Assembly: GCA_021014945.1 (NCBI GenBank)
Contig: MU266542.1
Span: forward strand, 1-48,670
Direction of reading: 5' to 3'
DNA: 48,670 bases
Source of the DNA: Leucogyrophana mollusca
Taxonomy: Eukaryota; Basidiomycota; Agaricomycetes; Boletales
This document shows, piece by piece, positions 32,001 through 42,984 of this stretch. Each line of letters begins with the position of its first letter. Position 1 is the stretch's first letter. The notes under the pieces are model-generated. The model was not told where the DNA came from, searched no databases, and saw only the letters and a list, made by a program, of their open reading frames with translations. The position numbers were made by a program, and so were the translations under genes.

Positions 32001-34745
32001 GGGGAAGAGGAAGAGGTGGCGCTGGAAATATTGAGTGGGTCGAGGTTGACGTCGTCGAATGTGGAAGTGTTGAACGCGGATGGATCGAAGGAGAACGGGA
32101 TCGCGTTGTCGACTTGCACCGGTGCTGGCGTTGGTGGATGGCTGGGTGCGGCAACGCATGGCAAGATTGTGCATTTCGTGTCTGCACACTTCGCATTGCG
32201 ATTCTGCCGCGGCCGATGAACGCAACACTCGAGATATAATATATAATCATCTAAATCTCAATTCATCTCGTAGCCAACGGTTTGGACCACACGCTACACG
32301 AAGCTCGGTGAAGAGGGCTGCCCGCTTCTGGCTGAGCTGAGTGGAGTCGAGACGCACAGACATGAGCTCCGTGATTGAGGTCGACTGTGTGATTACGAGC
32401 TCCCCAGGGAACGGCCAACGAGCCTCGCGTTCGGGGACAAGTAAAGACGACCAGGGACGGCTGTCGTCGTCGAAAGTGTCCGCCGGGGTTCCATTGACGA
32501 AGCCCGCGTGGTACTTTCTTCGCTGCCTCTTAAACCTTTGATGAACGCCTGGATGTACGCGTGTTCTGCGTCATGGTGTTACTGATGATCGACGCCCCAT
32601 GCGTTTGACGGGTCCGGGGACCTGGTGCCCCTACGGGACCGGAGCCTCGAGAGACTGGTGGGGTACTGCGCCGCCTGCCCATCACGAGGGGGGTAGAAAT
32701 GCAGTCCAAGGCATGGGCAGAGCCGCCACCCGCCACTGCACGTAATTTGGATACTGGGATAGTTTGGGTGCGAGAATGATGGAAAGGTGGGCGGGGAGAG
32801 GCGTTTGTGGGCTGTGTGTTGGCGAGATATGAAGAGATTACGCGCCTCTAGAGACTAGTGAAGTACTATGCCACCTGGAGCAGGCCCTCCCGTGCCCGAC
32901 GCAACGGAGGTAAAATTCCAACTGTCCAGGAGGTTCAAGTTCACACCTGCTCCGAAGATAGTCGCCCTCCACCCGCCACTCGCCGGCTAGAAACGTAGGC
33001 GGGGAGGTTTTGCGGCCCGGGTATTGGTGAGATATGTGGGGGTGTAGCTTGGTGAAGAGGAGCAGTGGGCGGTCGGAAGAGCGTGTTGGTGCGGTTTTGT
33101 GTGCCACACGCACGCAAATCGCGAGCCCAAATAAAACTAAGACAACAATCGAAAGACGATGCGCACGACCAGGAACCGCCCGCAGAGAGAGGCGTTTGTC
33201 CGACCCGGGTTCTAGGTGGAAATATGCATAAGTCAAGTCCTCGGCTCAAACGCGCTCAGGCAGACCCCGGCCCAAACGCGCCGGGCAGGGTGTACCCAAT
33301 AAGTCCGAGTCGATAGCGGGGATGGTATCTAGTAGTAATATCGACCCGCGCGCTTTGAGTAATAGACGCCAAACCGAGACGGCCTCCAAGTTCGTTGCTC
33401 CCCCGACATCATAATGATCTCCTGGCATCGATGAATATAAACAGGGCCACCCATCGCGGACCCACTGAACGCATTCGCAAAGAAGCGCGATGACCGTCTG
33501 CGGGGCCGTGACGACTGTGTCCACAAGGACCAGCGCGCAGTCAGCCTCAATCGGCAGACACACCTCGGAGTCCCTCTCCGCCCACCGCATCCCAGCCCCG
33601 GGCGCGCCGGTTCGATCGGGATTCCTGACGCTCGAGCGTGGGCCCATTTCGTCTGCGATGGTGTTCAGCGAAGTGGAGTCGGGGCGCACAGACGCTGAGC
33701 TCGATAATCGGGTTCGACTGTGGGATTACGAGGCCCCCTGTGAATGATTAATGAGCTTCGTGTTCGGGGACAAGAGGTTAGAGAAGAGGATCGGGAACGG
33801 CTGCTCGTCCGCCTTGAGGGTCGGTCGAGCGGGACGAACACCCCCAACGATAAGTGATAAGCAGCCGCAGACACAACTATTCACTCACAGATACCCCGCA
33901 CCGTTTCGTCGTCGTCGAAGGTGCCCGCCGAGGTCACCATCATGTTGTTATACGGGTCTTGTTGCTGATCGACGCCCCATGTGTTCGTGGGGTCCGTGGA
34001 GTTGGTGCCGTAGGCAAGGTCGCCATGAGTGGGAAGTTGACCTGCGCAAGCAAGTCTACGAGACCAGGGTCGAGAGAGAGAAGTGCTGGTGAGGTACTAT
34101 GCCGCCTGTCCAACGCGAGGGAGGTAGAATTGCGACCGTCCATGAAAAACCAGTTCAAGACACGAATACAACGACTACCCACCACTGTTGTAAGTTAGGA
34201 CAGTCTGCACGCAAGAATAGTGGTGGTAGGCGGGGAGAGGCGTTGGTGGTTCGTGTGTTAGCCCAGGGTTGATATTCTCCAGCAGCTCGCGCTCCCTCCC
34301 CTCCTCTGGTTCGCAGCACGGAATCGGTGCGAAGACACTCGTTCTGATCTTCGCGCTCACACCGCCACTGCCAAGTACGCTCGCCTTCCTTTCCTTCCAC
34401 CGTCAGCACCGTGCCCGACACCGCGAGCGTCGTGAGCACGGGTGACGCCCGAGCCGAGGCCGCCCCGAAACCAAGATGGGGTGCACGACCCGAGGCGTGG
34501 GGAGGTCTCTGTGGGGATTGTATGAGTGCGCAATCGTCGCCGCCCTAGGTGAATTGGACGTCGAGGTGAAAGTCAGCGCGGAGGAGGCAGTGGAGGACAT
34601 AGGCGGCGGAGACCTCGGGTACGCGCGTTCTGTGTCATGGTGTTACTGATGATCGACGCCCTATGCGTTTGACGGGTCCGTGGACTTGGTGCCCCTACGG
34701 GACCAGAGCCTCTCGAGAGACTGGTGAGGTATGATTCATAGTATG
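29086..34745. repeat. Repeat R2 mosaic: diverged copies of an unidentified sequence
   Basis: A patchwork of related blocks. About 29086-29960 resembles 32868-33750, and part of it recurs at 31405-31770. A block with GACGCCCCATGCGTTTGACG at about 32591 recurs at 34650 and, diverged, at 33968. The join motif GGTACTATGCCGCC occurs at about 34092 and in variant form at 29086 and 32862. In two copies the minus strand keeps a protein-like stretch: RPDSTWLSTFTDEMGP then RWVERDSEVYLP and VLVDAVVGAPQT (29643-29918), and the equivalent with RPDSTSLNTIADEMGP (33400-33689). I could not name this protein. Frames break between copies, so the units are probably gene fossils rather than active genes. Confidence 0.6.
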
Positions 34746-35116
34746 ATGGACACTAGATACGTGGATCAGTGTACCTCAGTCGTGAATAGCAGACTAAGTT
34801 GGTGAACGTACCTAGATACAAAAGTGGATCAGTGTCGTATATAATGTCAGTAAAAATTGGTATCTAGGTAGGCTAACGAGCGACTTACCCTCAGTCATGA
34901 ATAGCAGACTGAGGATATAATGAGTCTGCACGAAGGCGAAATGAGCCTCTCGGGAGTTGCCAGATTACCATATTCAGAAGAGTGAATATGAACACGAAAA
35001 GGTAGCGATGTGTAGGTAAGCAGTGATGGGATGGAAGTGCGGGCCGATGATGTGGCTCTAGACCACTGAGCACGTCGAGGAGGAGCACGCCGAGCTCGGA
35101 AGCATGTGATGCCTTA
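34745..35116. other. Intergenic with short direct repeats
   Basis: Contains imperfect direct repeats of GTGGATCAGTG and of a CCTCAGTC...GAATAGCAGACT motif (about 34774 and 34889), plus an inverted CCTAGATAC/GTATCTAGG pair (about 34811 and 34861). No gene was seen. Confidence 0.5.
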
Positions 35117-35213
35117 TTCGTGGTCCAATGGGGAGGCGGACGTGCGTAGCTTATAGTTATAGAGTCAGATCAGATTCGTCCTCCTTTGCTCCAGTCCTCC
35201 TCTCCCCTCAACA
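35117..35213 (+). promoter_or_regulatory. Deaminase promoter, conserved in the duplicated copy
   Basis: The block with GGTCCAATGGGGAGGCGGAC (a CCAAT-box core) through the ATG is repeated at 41271-41366 ahead of the deleted deaminase copy. Conservation marks it as part of the original transcription unit. Confidence 0.55.
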
Positions 35214-36963
35214 ATGCGTACGTCCCAGCCACGACGCTCTGCACGGCGCTGACTCTGGCAGACAGGTCTGATCATCCGCGACGACCCCACCGCAGTCGGC
35301 GACTACATTGCAAACTACATCGCAAAGCGGTACTATCTTGTCTTCCTTATCCGTCCCTCGCCGACTCACTGACCCACCCAGCATAAACGACTTTGCGCCG
35401 ACCCCAGAAAAGCCCTTCGTCCTTGGCCTCCCGACTGGCTCCTCGCCCATCCCGACGTACAAAGCCCTCATAAAGCTCGTACAGGATGGAAAGCTCTCGT
35501 ACGTCCGTCCCTACGCGATGTCCCAGCTGCTGCTAACCCCCCGCAGGTTCAAGCACGTAGTGACGTTCAACATGGACGAATACGTCGGCCTCCCGCGCGA
35601 CCACCCCGAGTCCTACCACACCTTCATGTTCCGCGAGTTCTTTTCCCACAGTGCGTCCCCCCGTGCTTCTTCCCCGTGCTTTTTCCTTACGAGTCGCCTC
35701 CTCAGTTGACATCCCCCCCACCTCCGTGCACCTCCTTGACGGCACCGTCAAAGACCTCGTCGGCGAGTGCGAGGCGTACGAGGCGAGCATCCGCGCCGCG
35801 GGCGGCATCGAGCTCTTCCTCGGTGGCATCGGCGAGGACGGACATATTGCGTTCAATGAGCCTGGTGCGTGCTTTCTCGTTTGTTTCGCTGCGGGAGGGG
35901 TGGTTTTGGTTTTAGTCTGGCACTCGCGTCTTGCAGACATGCGTGCTCGTCTTCCGCCCTTTGCATTCACGTTCTTTTCCTCTTGCCCTCGCATGGCCCT
36001 GCATTCGTGCCCCATCCTTGCATCTTTCGCTATCGTCTCTTGTATGCACGTGTGCCACCTTTGGGTGCTTCCGCGCTTGGGTCGCTCACCGGTTTTGTCT
36101 CTTGATTCGTGCCTTTCGACCTTTGTATTCGTACTCGTGGCTTTGAGCCTTCGTCGCTCTGGCTTGTTGCATTCATAGCTTTGCATTCCCTCCCGTCCTT
36201 GTTTATGCGCGCTCACTTACTAACCCCCCCTCCCTCCACCCCGCAGGCTCCTCCCTCGCCTCCCGCACGCGCATCAAAACCCTCGCCTACGACACCATCC
36301 TCGCCAACGCGCGCTTCTTCAACAACGACATCGCCGCCGTCCCGCGCATGGCCCTCACCGTAGGCGTCGGCACCGTCCTCGACGCGCGCGAGGTCGTCGT
36401 CGTCGTCACTGGACAAAGGAAGAGTTTGGCGCTGAGCAGGGCGATTGAGGATGGGGTTAATCATTTGGTGGGTGCGGTTTTTTTTTGGGGGGGGAGGGGG
36501 GGGAGTTGTTTTGTGTTTTGTGTTTTGTGTGCCTACCCCCCTCGGCGCCGATACGAGATACGATACTTAACTGACGCTCCCCCCTGCGTACGTGAACAGT
36601 GGACCCTCTCGGCGCTGCAGCTCCACCCGTGGGCGCTGATCGTGGTGGACGAGGATGCGACGGCTGGTGCGTTTTTGCGCTTTATGTTTCGCGTTGGGTG
36701 GGTGGGTGGCTAATTGGTCGTCCTGCGTTTTCTTTGTGTCCGCCCGTTGTCCCTTCTCATCCCACTGCCACTGCCACTCCAACACAACACAACACGCGAC
36801 CCCGCCCTACCCCACCCACACCCACCCGCGCCCAACAGAACTCCACGTCAAGACCGTCAAATACTTCAAGTCCATCGAGCGCGTGCAGGACGAGGTGGAG
36901 CGCACCCAGGCGGAGCTCAAGGCGGGCGGCCGCGCGGGGGGGCAGGTCGGGAGTATGGAGTGA
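35214..36963 (+). CDS. Glucosamine-6-phosphate deaminase
   Basis: Converts glucosamine-6-phosphate to fructose-6-phosphate and ammonia, the last step of N-acetylglucosamine use. CDS join(35214..35217, 35266..35329, 35382..35498, 35547..35650, 35706..35864, 36247..36467, 36600..36666, 36839..36963), 286 aa. The first exon is only ATGC; splicing gives [20 protein letters not shown], the normal family start. Motifs: [15 protein letters not shown] (phosphate loop), [13 protein letters not shown] (catalytic Asp), [45 protein letters not shown] and [23 protein letters not shown]. The tail [14 protein letters not shown] is a helical extension. The fifth intron (382 nt) is unusually long for this window. 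All motifs are intact, so the gene should be functional. Confidence 0.92.
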
Positions 36964-37389
36964 GGGGGTGCGTGGGCGCCTTTATTTGTGAGCGGGGATT
37001 GGTTATTAGCGGGGGAAAGGAGGGGGGTTGTTTGTTTGTTAGCGGTGGAAAGGGGGTGGGAAGTAAGGAAGGGGGAGAGGGGGGGATAAGCATTATGTGG
37101 TACATATTACTATTATCCGGCGATGGCGACTCATGATTCATAAAGTGTACTGTAACTTGTAGCGTGTGACTTGCAACTTGTACTTGGAGCGTGTAACGTA
37201 CATACATACATACCTCATTAGACTGGTTGGCGTAGAATGGATTCGGGTTTGGGTTCCGGTTTGGGGGGCGGGGGTTGAACGTTGATTTTGGGTGAGGCGT
37301 GGTGTCGACTTTGGGTGAGGCGTCGAGTTGGCGGTGGTTCGCGGTTCGTGGTATCGAAGTATCATTTGTCGAGGAGATACGACTCGTTG
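36964..37389. other. Deaminase 3' flank
   Basis: Purine-rich, then a segment with GTGGTACATATTACTAT near 37097 that recurs at about 41684 after the deleted deaminase copy. No gene was recognised. Confidence 0.5.
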
Positions 37390-39166
37390 AGTCGTCATCG
37401 AATGACAGCTTCTCGTTTGTCACGTGATCGCGCGCGCACGCATCATGACTTTTGTGGTGTTCACCGGCAAATGACACTCCTCCTTTGTGCTGGCTTGTAC
37501 TTGCTAGTTTCATCAATCACCGACTGAAGGCTACGGGCTCGCACTCGTAATACCACAAGGTCGGTCATAGCTTGTATGCACGTGCGGAACCCTAGGCTCA
37601 TTTTAAGTTATTCTCTGTTTCGTAAACGTGGCCGAATTCGATACTGTTGCTCCGATATCCTCTCAATCGTGCGCCACGACTAGTACGCAGCATTACACGG
37701 AGTGTACGCTTGGAACCTCCAGGTTCCCGCCCGTCCATCTCTTTATACCCCATGTGCACGCAAATGCCTGATAGTTCACTGGTACAGCCGCCTCACGACG
37801 GCGAACTCCCTGCTTCACCAGCGGATGGAAGTCATCAACACCGGAAACCACTCCGATACCACGACTGAGACCAGCGAGTGGGAAACCATACCTCTAAGTA
37901 TATACGTCGGCCCACGCCCTCCTTTTCCCTCGCCGGACGCGCTACCCCGCACCCTGCCGGTGTATGATCCGCTTAAGGAAAAAGTCGTCCACCTCGGGGA
38001 CACGTGGAGGATCAATCGCCGCGACATTGCCAGGGAGGGTGGTGTTGATATCTATCATGATCATCGACTTCACCGGTGTCAGATCCCACATTGCACCATT
38101 TGAACGTGGCAACGACTTATATGGGGCGTACACACAACTGTTACACAAGTCTTACTATAATCAAGGAGCCCTGTGCGTAGTCCAAACACAACGTCTCTGG
38201 TGGCCCACGTCCATTCCATTATAGCATGGCTTTCAACTCAACGCGCAATTTAATCATCGCTCTGGCTGACGCCATCGAAGGTGGGTATCTGTGATGTGAG
38301 TGCGACCCTATCTGCAACGTGCTGATACACTGTTTTGTAGCCCACAAGCATGCATACAACTCGGGGGATGCTGGTATTTTGCGTCGCGATGTTCGCGTGG
38401 GGAACGTTATTCTAAGGTACAATGGGACGGAAGGGCTTTTGATCGACCGGGATCTCTGCAAGCCGCTTGACGCAGTGTCGCGCAGACGACGTGATCGTGC
38501 GGTATGCTCATTCAACTGATGCTTTGGCGATCTGATGCTGATATTATTCTGCTTTAGGGAACATGGCAATTCATGGCAGCGGCTTTGCTTCAAAATCCAC
38601 AGAAGCCTCATGAACTACAAGATGACCTCGAGTCTTTCCTCCACGTCCTAACATGGTCAGCCGTTCGGTGCTGCCCCAGTAACCTCAGTGCGTTGGAACG
38701 AGGCACATATCTCCGCCTCATCTTCGACGAGACGATTGACACGGACGATGGTACCACCGGGGGACTGCACAAAGGCAATCACCTTGGGCACGGGCGGTAT
38801 CTCCCCGCGCGTCGCGGCGAAGGTTTTCAGTTTTCTGTGTCGTCCCCGCTGCTCGATCTTTTAAAGGCTTTCAGTGGTGGGTTTGTGGCTCGCTATCAGA
38901 ATCCACCGACCGATGAAGCACGCAAGCAATTCACAGAATTGAAGGCTCACGCTGAGGCTGCCAGTCCAATAATGTGGAAATATCTTCCTACACACCCAGT
39001 TCAAGTGTACGATCGTGAACGAGAGGCTTTGAACACCTCTGACTGGACCCTTTCGACCCTGCGGTCCTACGCAGAGGGGCAGCATGGTGCTTGGCCTACA
39101 GACGATGCGGCAAGCCGTGGCCAGCAACACGGAAGGCAGGGCCCGGAGGATCAACGCCACGCGTGA
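37390..39166 (+). pseudogene. FunK1 copy 2, internally deleted
   Basis: Promoter-like sequence from about 37390, then an ATG at 37764 with MPDSSLVQPPHDGELPASP. After that most of exon 1 and the first half of exon 2 are missing; the frame resumes around the YVGPRPPFPSPD segment (about 37900). Catalytic regions remain but are altered: LRRDVRVGN replaces LHRDISVGN, and IDRDL replaces IDWDL. The last exon (from 38559) is open to 39166, about 200 codons, with DDLESFLHVLTW preserved, and then runs into repeat R1. Deletions and loss of the HRD His argue for a nonfunctional copy. Confidence 0.85.
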
Positions 39167-39560
39167 AGGAAAAACGCGACGTACCTCGACGACGAGGTTA
39201 AGCAAGTGCAGTACTGGTGTGCCAGTGCCGCTGTCCGGGTATCCGAGTCACGCGTTGCAGAAGGGTGCGGGGAAGTCGAAATACCGTATCACCATGGCCG
39301 GGGCGAACACAGAGATTATCCCAGCGTGAATGGACGAGCCTCGCCTTCGCCCATGGACACCAAGCATAGTTGCTGAGTGCTGAGCTGTGGGCGGGCCCTC
39401 GACGAGTTTCACTCGTCGGGGTTGGTTTTGCAGCAAGTGAAGACTCGTAGCAACTCGAACAACTCCGAACGATGGGTTGTTTGTCCTTATTGAAAGCCAA
39501 AGGCGTTGACAAACAGCCACAAATAGCGATGCGCGACCGCGGTGCTCAAGAAAAGATTGG
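39130..39560 (+). repeat. Repeat R1, plus copy A
   Basis: Follows FunK1 copy 2. Similar to 43745-44050 and, inverted, to 27240-27500. It is shorter than copy B, with an internal part missing. Confidence 0.65.
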
Positions 39561-40007
39561 ACGGTCTCACGTGAGAAACCTTCAGTCGACTTCGGCACGC
39601 ACCTTAAAACCTCCCTCCCTCTTCCCTTTCTCTGCGCTGCACCCTGCTATGCTTGTCCGGTGCTCGAATCATTGCTATATTTTTTCTACGCTGTCTACGG
39701 CCTCTCCGGACTCGATCCCGTCACTCTCCCCACCTCCAGACGCCTCCAGAAGCCCTCGTTCGCCCTACCGCTGGGGTCGCCCACCTGGACCGGAGCCATC
39801 CGTGCGCGCGCGGCGCTTCCGCGCTGACTAAGGACCTCGAGACCGTCACTTTTCCCCGCAGAAACCCTTCCCACAACTACACGATCTCGCATCTTAGCGG
39901 CGCACTAGCGACAGTGTATCAGACACCCAGGTATGCATGCATCGTGCAGCCACATGTGCTCTTGGTCAGACATGTTTACAGCTCACTACCCCAGGGTGCA
40001 AACTAAG
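39561..40007. other. Upstream region of nicotinamidase
   Basis: Pyrimidine-rich stretches and overlapping open frames without recognised domains. Probably promoter and 5' UTR; an upstream noncoding exon with an acceptor near TACCCCAG (39994) is possible. Confidence 0.4.
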
Positions 40008-40790
40008 ATGGCCAACGAGCACTTCGTCCCAGCCCTCATAGTCATCGACATGCAGAACGACTTCATCTCAGGAAGCCTCGCAGTTCCTGGCGCATCCCAA
40101 ATCATCGCACCCATCAACTTCCTCCTCGCGCTTGACTTCAAGCTGAAGGTCGGTACGCGGGATTGGCATATCCCGTTCGCAAGCAATCATGATGGGAAGA
40201 ATGTTTTCGAGAAGATCACCATATTCCCACCGACAAAGCTTCTTAAAGGAGAAGGAAATACCGCAGAAGATTTGGGCTTGGAGCAGGTGTTGTGGCCCCC
40301 TGCGAAGGGTGTTTCGTTCGCAAGCAGTCATGATAGGAAGGATGCCCCACATGGCGGAGAAGATTTGGTCTCGGAGCGGGTGTTGTGGCACGGTCATTGT
40401 ATCGCAGGCACCGAAGGCGCAAAATTCGTTGAGGATTTGGAGGTGAAGCACCTACAAGTGGTAATATCAAAAGGCAAAGACGATGGGGAATGCTACAGTG
40501 CATTCTGCGATAGGTGGAATCTTACGACAACCGATCTCCCGAAAACGCTGCATGATAGCGGGGTCACGGACGTGTTTCTCGTGGGTGTGGCGAGCGATTA
40601 TTGTGTGAAGTACACGGCGATCGACGCTGTCAGGTTTGGGTTCAAGGCGTGGGTGGTCAAGGACGCGGTGCGAAGCGTTGCACGACGCGGGAGGGAGTGG
40701 GGAGAGATGGAATCTGCGGGTGTGGGCTTCATCGAGAAAAGCGAAGAGGTAGCTGAAATCCTCAAACGAGCTGTTTCCCTGGGCTCGTGA
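40008..40790 (+). CDS. Nicotinamidase (PNC1-like) with internal duplication
   Basis: Isochorismatase-fold amidohydrolase that turns nicotinamide into nicotinate in NAD salvage. Single exon, 260 aa. ALIVIDMQNDFISGSLAVPG holds the catalytic Asp, TRDWHIPFASNHDGK holds metal-binding D-x-H and a further His, and DVFLVGVASDYCVKYTAIDAV holds the nucleophilic Cys. VISKGKDDGECYSAF precedes it. The stretch FASNHDGKN...AEDLGLEQVLWPP is followed 47 codons later by FASSHDRKD...GEDLVSERVLWHGHCIAGTEG, an in-frame partial tandem duplication between the metal site and the LW-HC motif. Fungal homologues are usually about 210-240 aa, so the extra block explains the length. Fold and activity with this insert are uncertain. 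Confidence 0.85.
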   Translation: MANEHFVPALIVIDMQNDFISGSLAVPGASQIIAPINFLLALDFKLKVGTRDWHIPFASNHDGKNVFEKITIFPPTKLLKGEGNTAEDLGLEQVLWPPAKGVSFASSHDRKDAPHGGEDLVSERVLWHGHCIAGTEGAKFVEDLEVKHLQVVISKGKDDGECYSAFCDRWNLTTTDLPKTLHDSGVTDVFLVGVASDYCVKYTAIDAVRFGFKAWVVKDAVRSVARRGREWGEMESAGVGFIEKSEEVAEILKRAVSLGS

Positions 40791-41270
40791 GGAGAGGGGC
40801 ATTATAATGTAAAGGTTATTGCGGCTGAGCCGTTTGCAATCAAGCAGCGGGGTTCGTATTTCTTTTTTCTTTCGGACATACCTCCTTACGATGTACGTTG
40901 AAGCCTGTTCAATGGGAGGACAGTAACGGTAGTATAATGATCGTCCTGTATCATCAATATATCTGTAGTACCACTCGTAGTATGTGGAGCAGAAATCCCA
41001 AGTGACGCGCCCGATTGTTCACCCCTCTTGCAACTCGTGCAGGCCAAAGATAATACATGTTGAACAGTAGCCTTATGGGCTTCACGACGGACGCTTCATA
41101 CGCTGGCGAGTTCTCCGGCATCCCCACCTGTGCAGACGGAGAGTGTGCCAACAAGGTACACGGCGAACCCAGTGGTGGAGGACTGGGGTTTGCCTGCCTG
41201 AGACACAGCATAATGTTACTATCGTATGTTCTATCCCTATTTCTTGGCCATCGATTTATTCCATTCCTGC
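40791..41270. other. Intergenic
   Basis: Nicotinamidase 3' flank; a frame at 41057-41497 runs into the deaminase pseudogene and has no recognised domain of its own. Confidence 0.4.
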
Positions 41271-41540
41271 ATGGTCCAATGGGGAGGCGGACGTGCGTAG
41301 CTTATAGAATCAGATCTGAATCGCCCTCAGGCTCCCCTGCCACAGTTGTCTTCTGTCCTCAACAATGTGTACGTCCCACCACCCACCATGGCGCTGACTT
41401 TGGCACACAAGTGTCATCATCCACGACGAAATACTTCAAGTCCATCGAGAGCGTGCAGGACGAGGCGGAGCGCACCCAGGCGCCCAGGCGGAGCTGAAGG
41501 CGGGCGGCCGCGCGGGGAGCAGGTCGGGAGTATGGAGTGA
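41271..41540 (+). pseudogene. Internally deleted glucosamine-6-phosphate deaminase copy
   Basis: Promoter block, ATG exon (41363) and first intron align to 35117-35265. The start of exon 2 (ATCATCCACGACGA) then jumps directly to the last exon (AATACTTCAAGTCCATCGAG) and continues to the stop GTATGGAGTGA at 41530-41540. The junction lies in a GACGA shared with the parent. Exons 3-7 and all active-site motifs are gone, and an extra short repeat of CCCAGGCG is present, so it cannot encode an enzyme. Confidence 0.9.
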
Positions 41541-41699
41541 ATGCGTTTGTTTGTTGGTGAGGAGTTGTGTGCTGTCGGGGAGTTTAGTTACGGGGGAAAG
41601 AGGGTTTATTAGCGGGGACAGGGGGGCGAGGAAGCAGGGAAAGGCAGAGAGGGAGGGCAAGGGGGAGAGGGGGATAAACATTATGTGGTACATATTACT

Positions 41700-42843
41700 A
41701 TGCTGACCTGTACTTAGTACTGGTTTCATCGACCATTGGCCGAAAGCTGCGGGTGGACTCTCGCAAATCGCACTTGCGAGCTTGTCCTTATTATATAGTT
41801 ACGCCACGAGGTCGGGTCTACAAATTGGCCACATGTGCCGACCAACAGGCTCATTCAAGCTATTCTCTGCTTTCAAGTTCGTGGCCGAATCACTGTTCCA
41901 TTACAGGATGGCTTTCGGTGCAGTCGACCGCGAATTCACGACGTCCAAGTCAACGCGCGAGCCAATCGTCGCCCTGGCCGACACCGTCGAAGGTGGGCAT
42001 CTGTGATCTGTGATGTGGGTTCGACCCTGTTTGCGACATGCTGATGTCCCGTTTCGTAGCCTACAAGCACGCTGGTATTTTGCATCGCGATGTCAGCGTG
42101 GGTGATATCGCTCTAAGGGCCGATGCGGCGAGAGGGCCTCCGATCGACCGGGATCTCTACAAGCCGCTGGACACAGCGTCGCGCAGAGTCGGACGTCTTC
42201 CTCGTATAGTTCGTCCACCCAACTCACATTCCCCAGAGCGATCTGATGCTCATATCGATTACCATGCTCCTTAGGGAACATGGCAATTCATGGCCGCAGC
42301 ATCACTCCGAAATTCACAGAAGCCTCACGAACTACAAGACGACCTCGAGTTTTTCCTCCACGTCCTAACATGGACCGCCATCCAGCGCTGCCCCAGCACC
42401 CTCAGCGCGTCGGAACGCAGCATATACCTCCGCCTCACATTCGAACAGACGATCGAAACGACCCATGGCGTCGCCGGGGGGCTGCACAAAAGGCTGGTCC
42501 TTGCAGCCGGGCGCTACCTCCCCGAGTGCCCCGGCGGCGAGGATTTTCAGTTTTCCGCTTCGTCCCCACTGCTCGGTCTCTTAGAGGCGTTCAGTGGCGG
42601 CTTCGCGGCCCGCTACCAGATCCCACCGACCGCCGCCGCGCGCGAGAAGTTCGAGCGACAAAAGGTCCAAGCTCTAGCTGATAACAACACAATGTGGCTG
42701 GAATATCTCGCCGACCACCCGGTTGAGGCGTATGACCGAGCACAGAGGGCGCTGAGCACCTCCGACTGGGTCCTTTCGACCCTGCGGGCCTACGCAGAGG
42801 GGGAGCATGGTGCGTGGGCTACAGACGATGCGACACAGCGGTA
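41700..42843 (+). pseudogene. FunK1 copy 3, 5' truncated
   Basis: Sequence related to the FunK1 promoter (about 41705-41890) is fused directly to the late part of exon 2 (MAFGAVDREFTTSKST, from 41908). The catalytic loop reads GILHRDVSVGDIAL, with the metal-binding Asn changed to Asp, and IDRDLYKPL replaces IDWDLCKPL. The last exon is open from about 42276 to 42843, with DDLEFFLHVLTW, YLRLTFEQTIE and ARYQIPPT preserved. The N-lobe is missing, so it cannot be an active kinase. Confidence 0.85.
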
Positions 42844-42984
42844 ACTCGTCGCCGGCAACGAGGACGAGACGGCAATGCGGCGGACGATTCACTCTAACGG
42901 ATAAACCAATAGAGAGTGGCGTACGGAGCCGAGGGTCGGTGGTGTCTGGAGATCAGGATCAGAATCAAAACGCGAGGCCAGCAT

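Noticed and set aside
34745..34920. Possible CRISPR-like or MITE array from the short direct repeats
   Set aside because: Only two imperfect units, no regular spacing, a eukaryotic context, and no clear terminal repeats with a target duplication.
35533..36216. 227-codon minus-strand frame over the deaminase
   Set aside because: It is antisense to deaminase exons 4-5 and the long intron; the plus gene has all family motifs.
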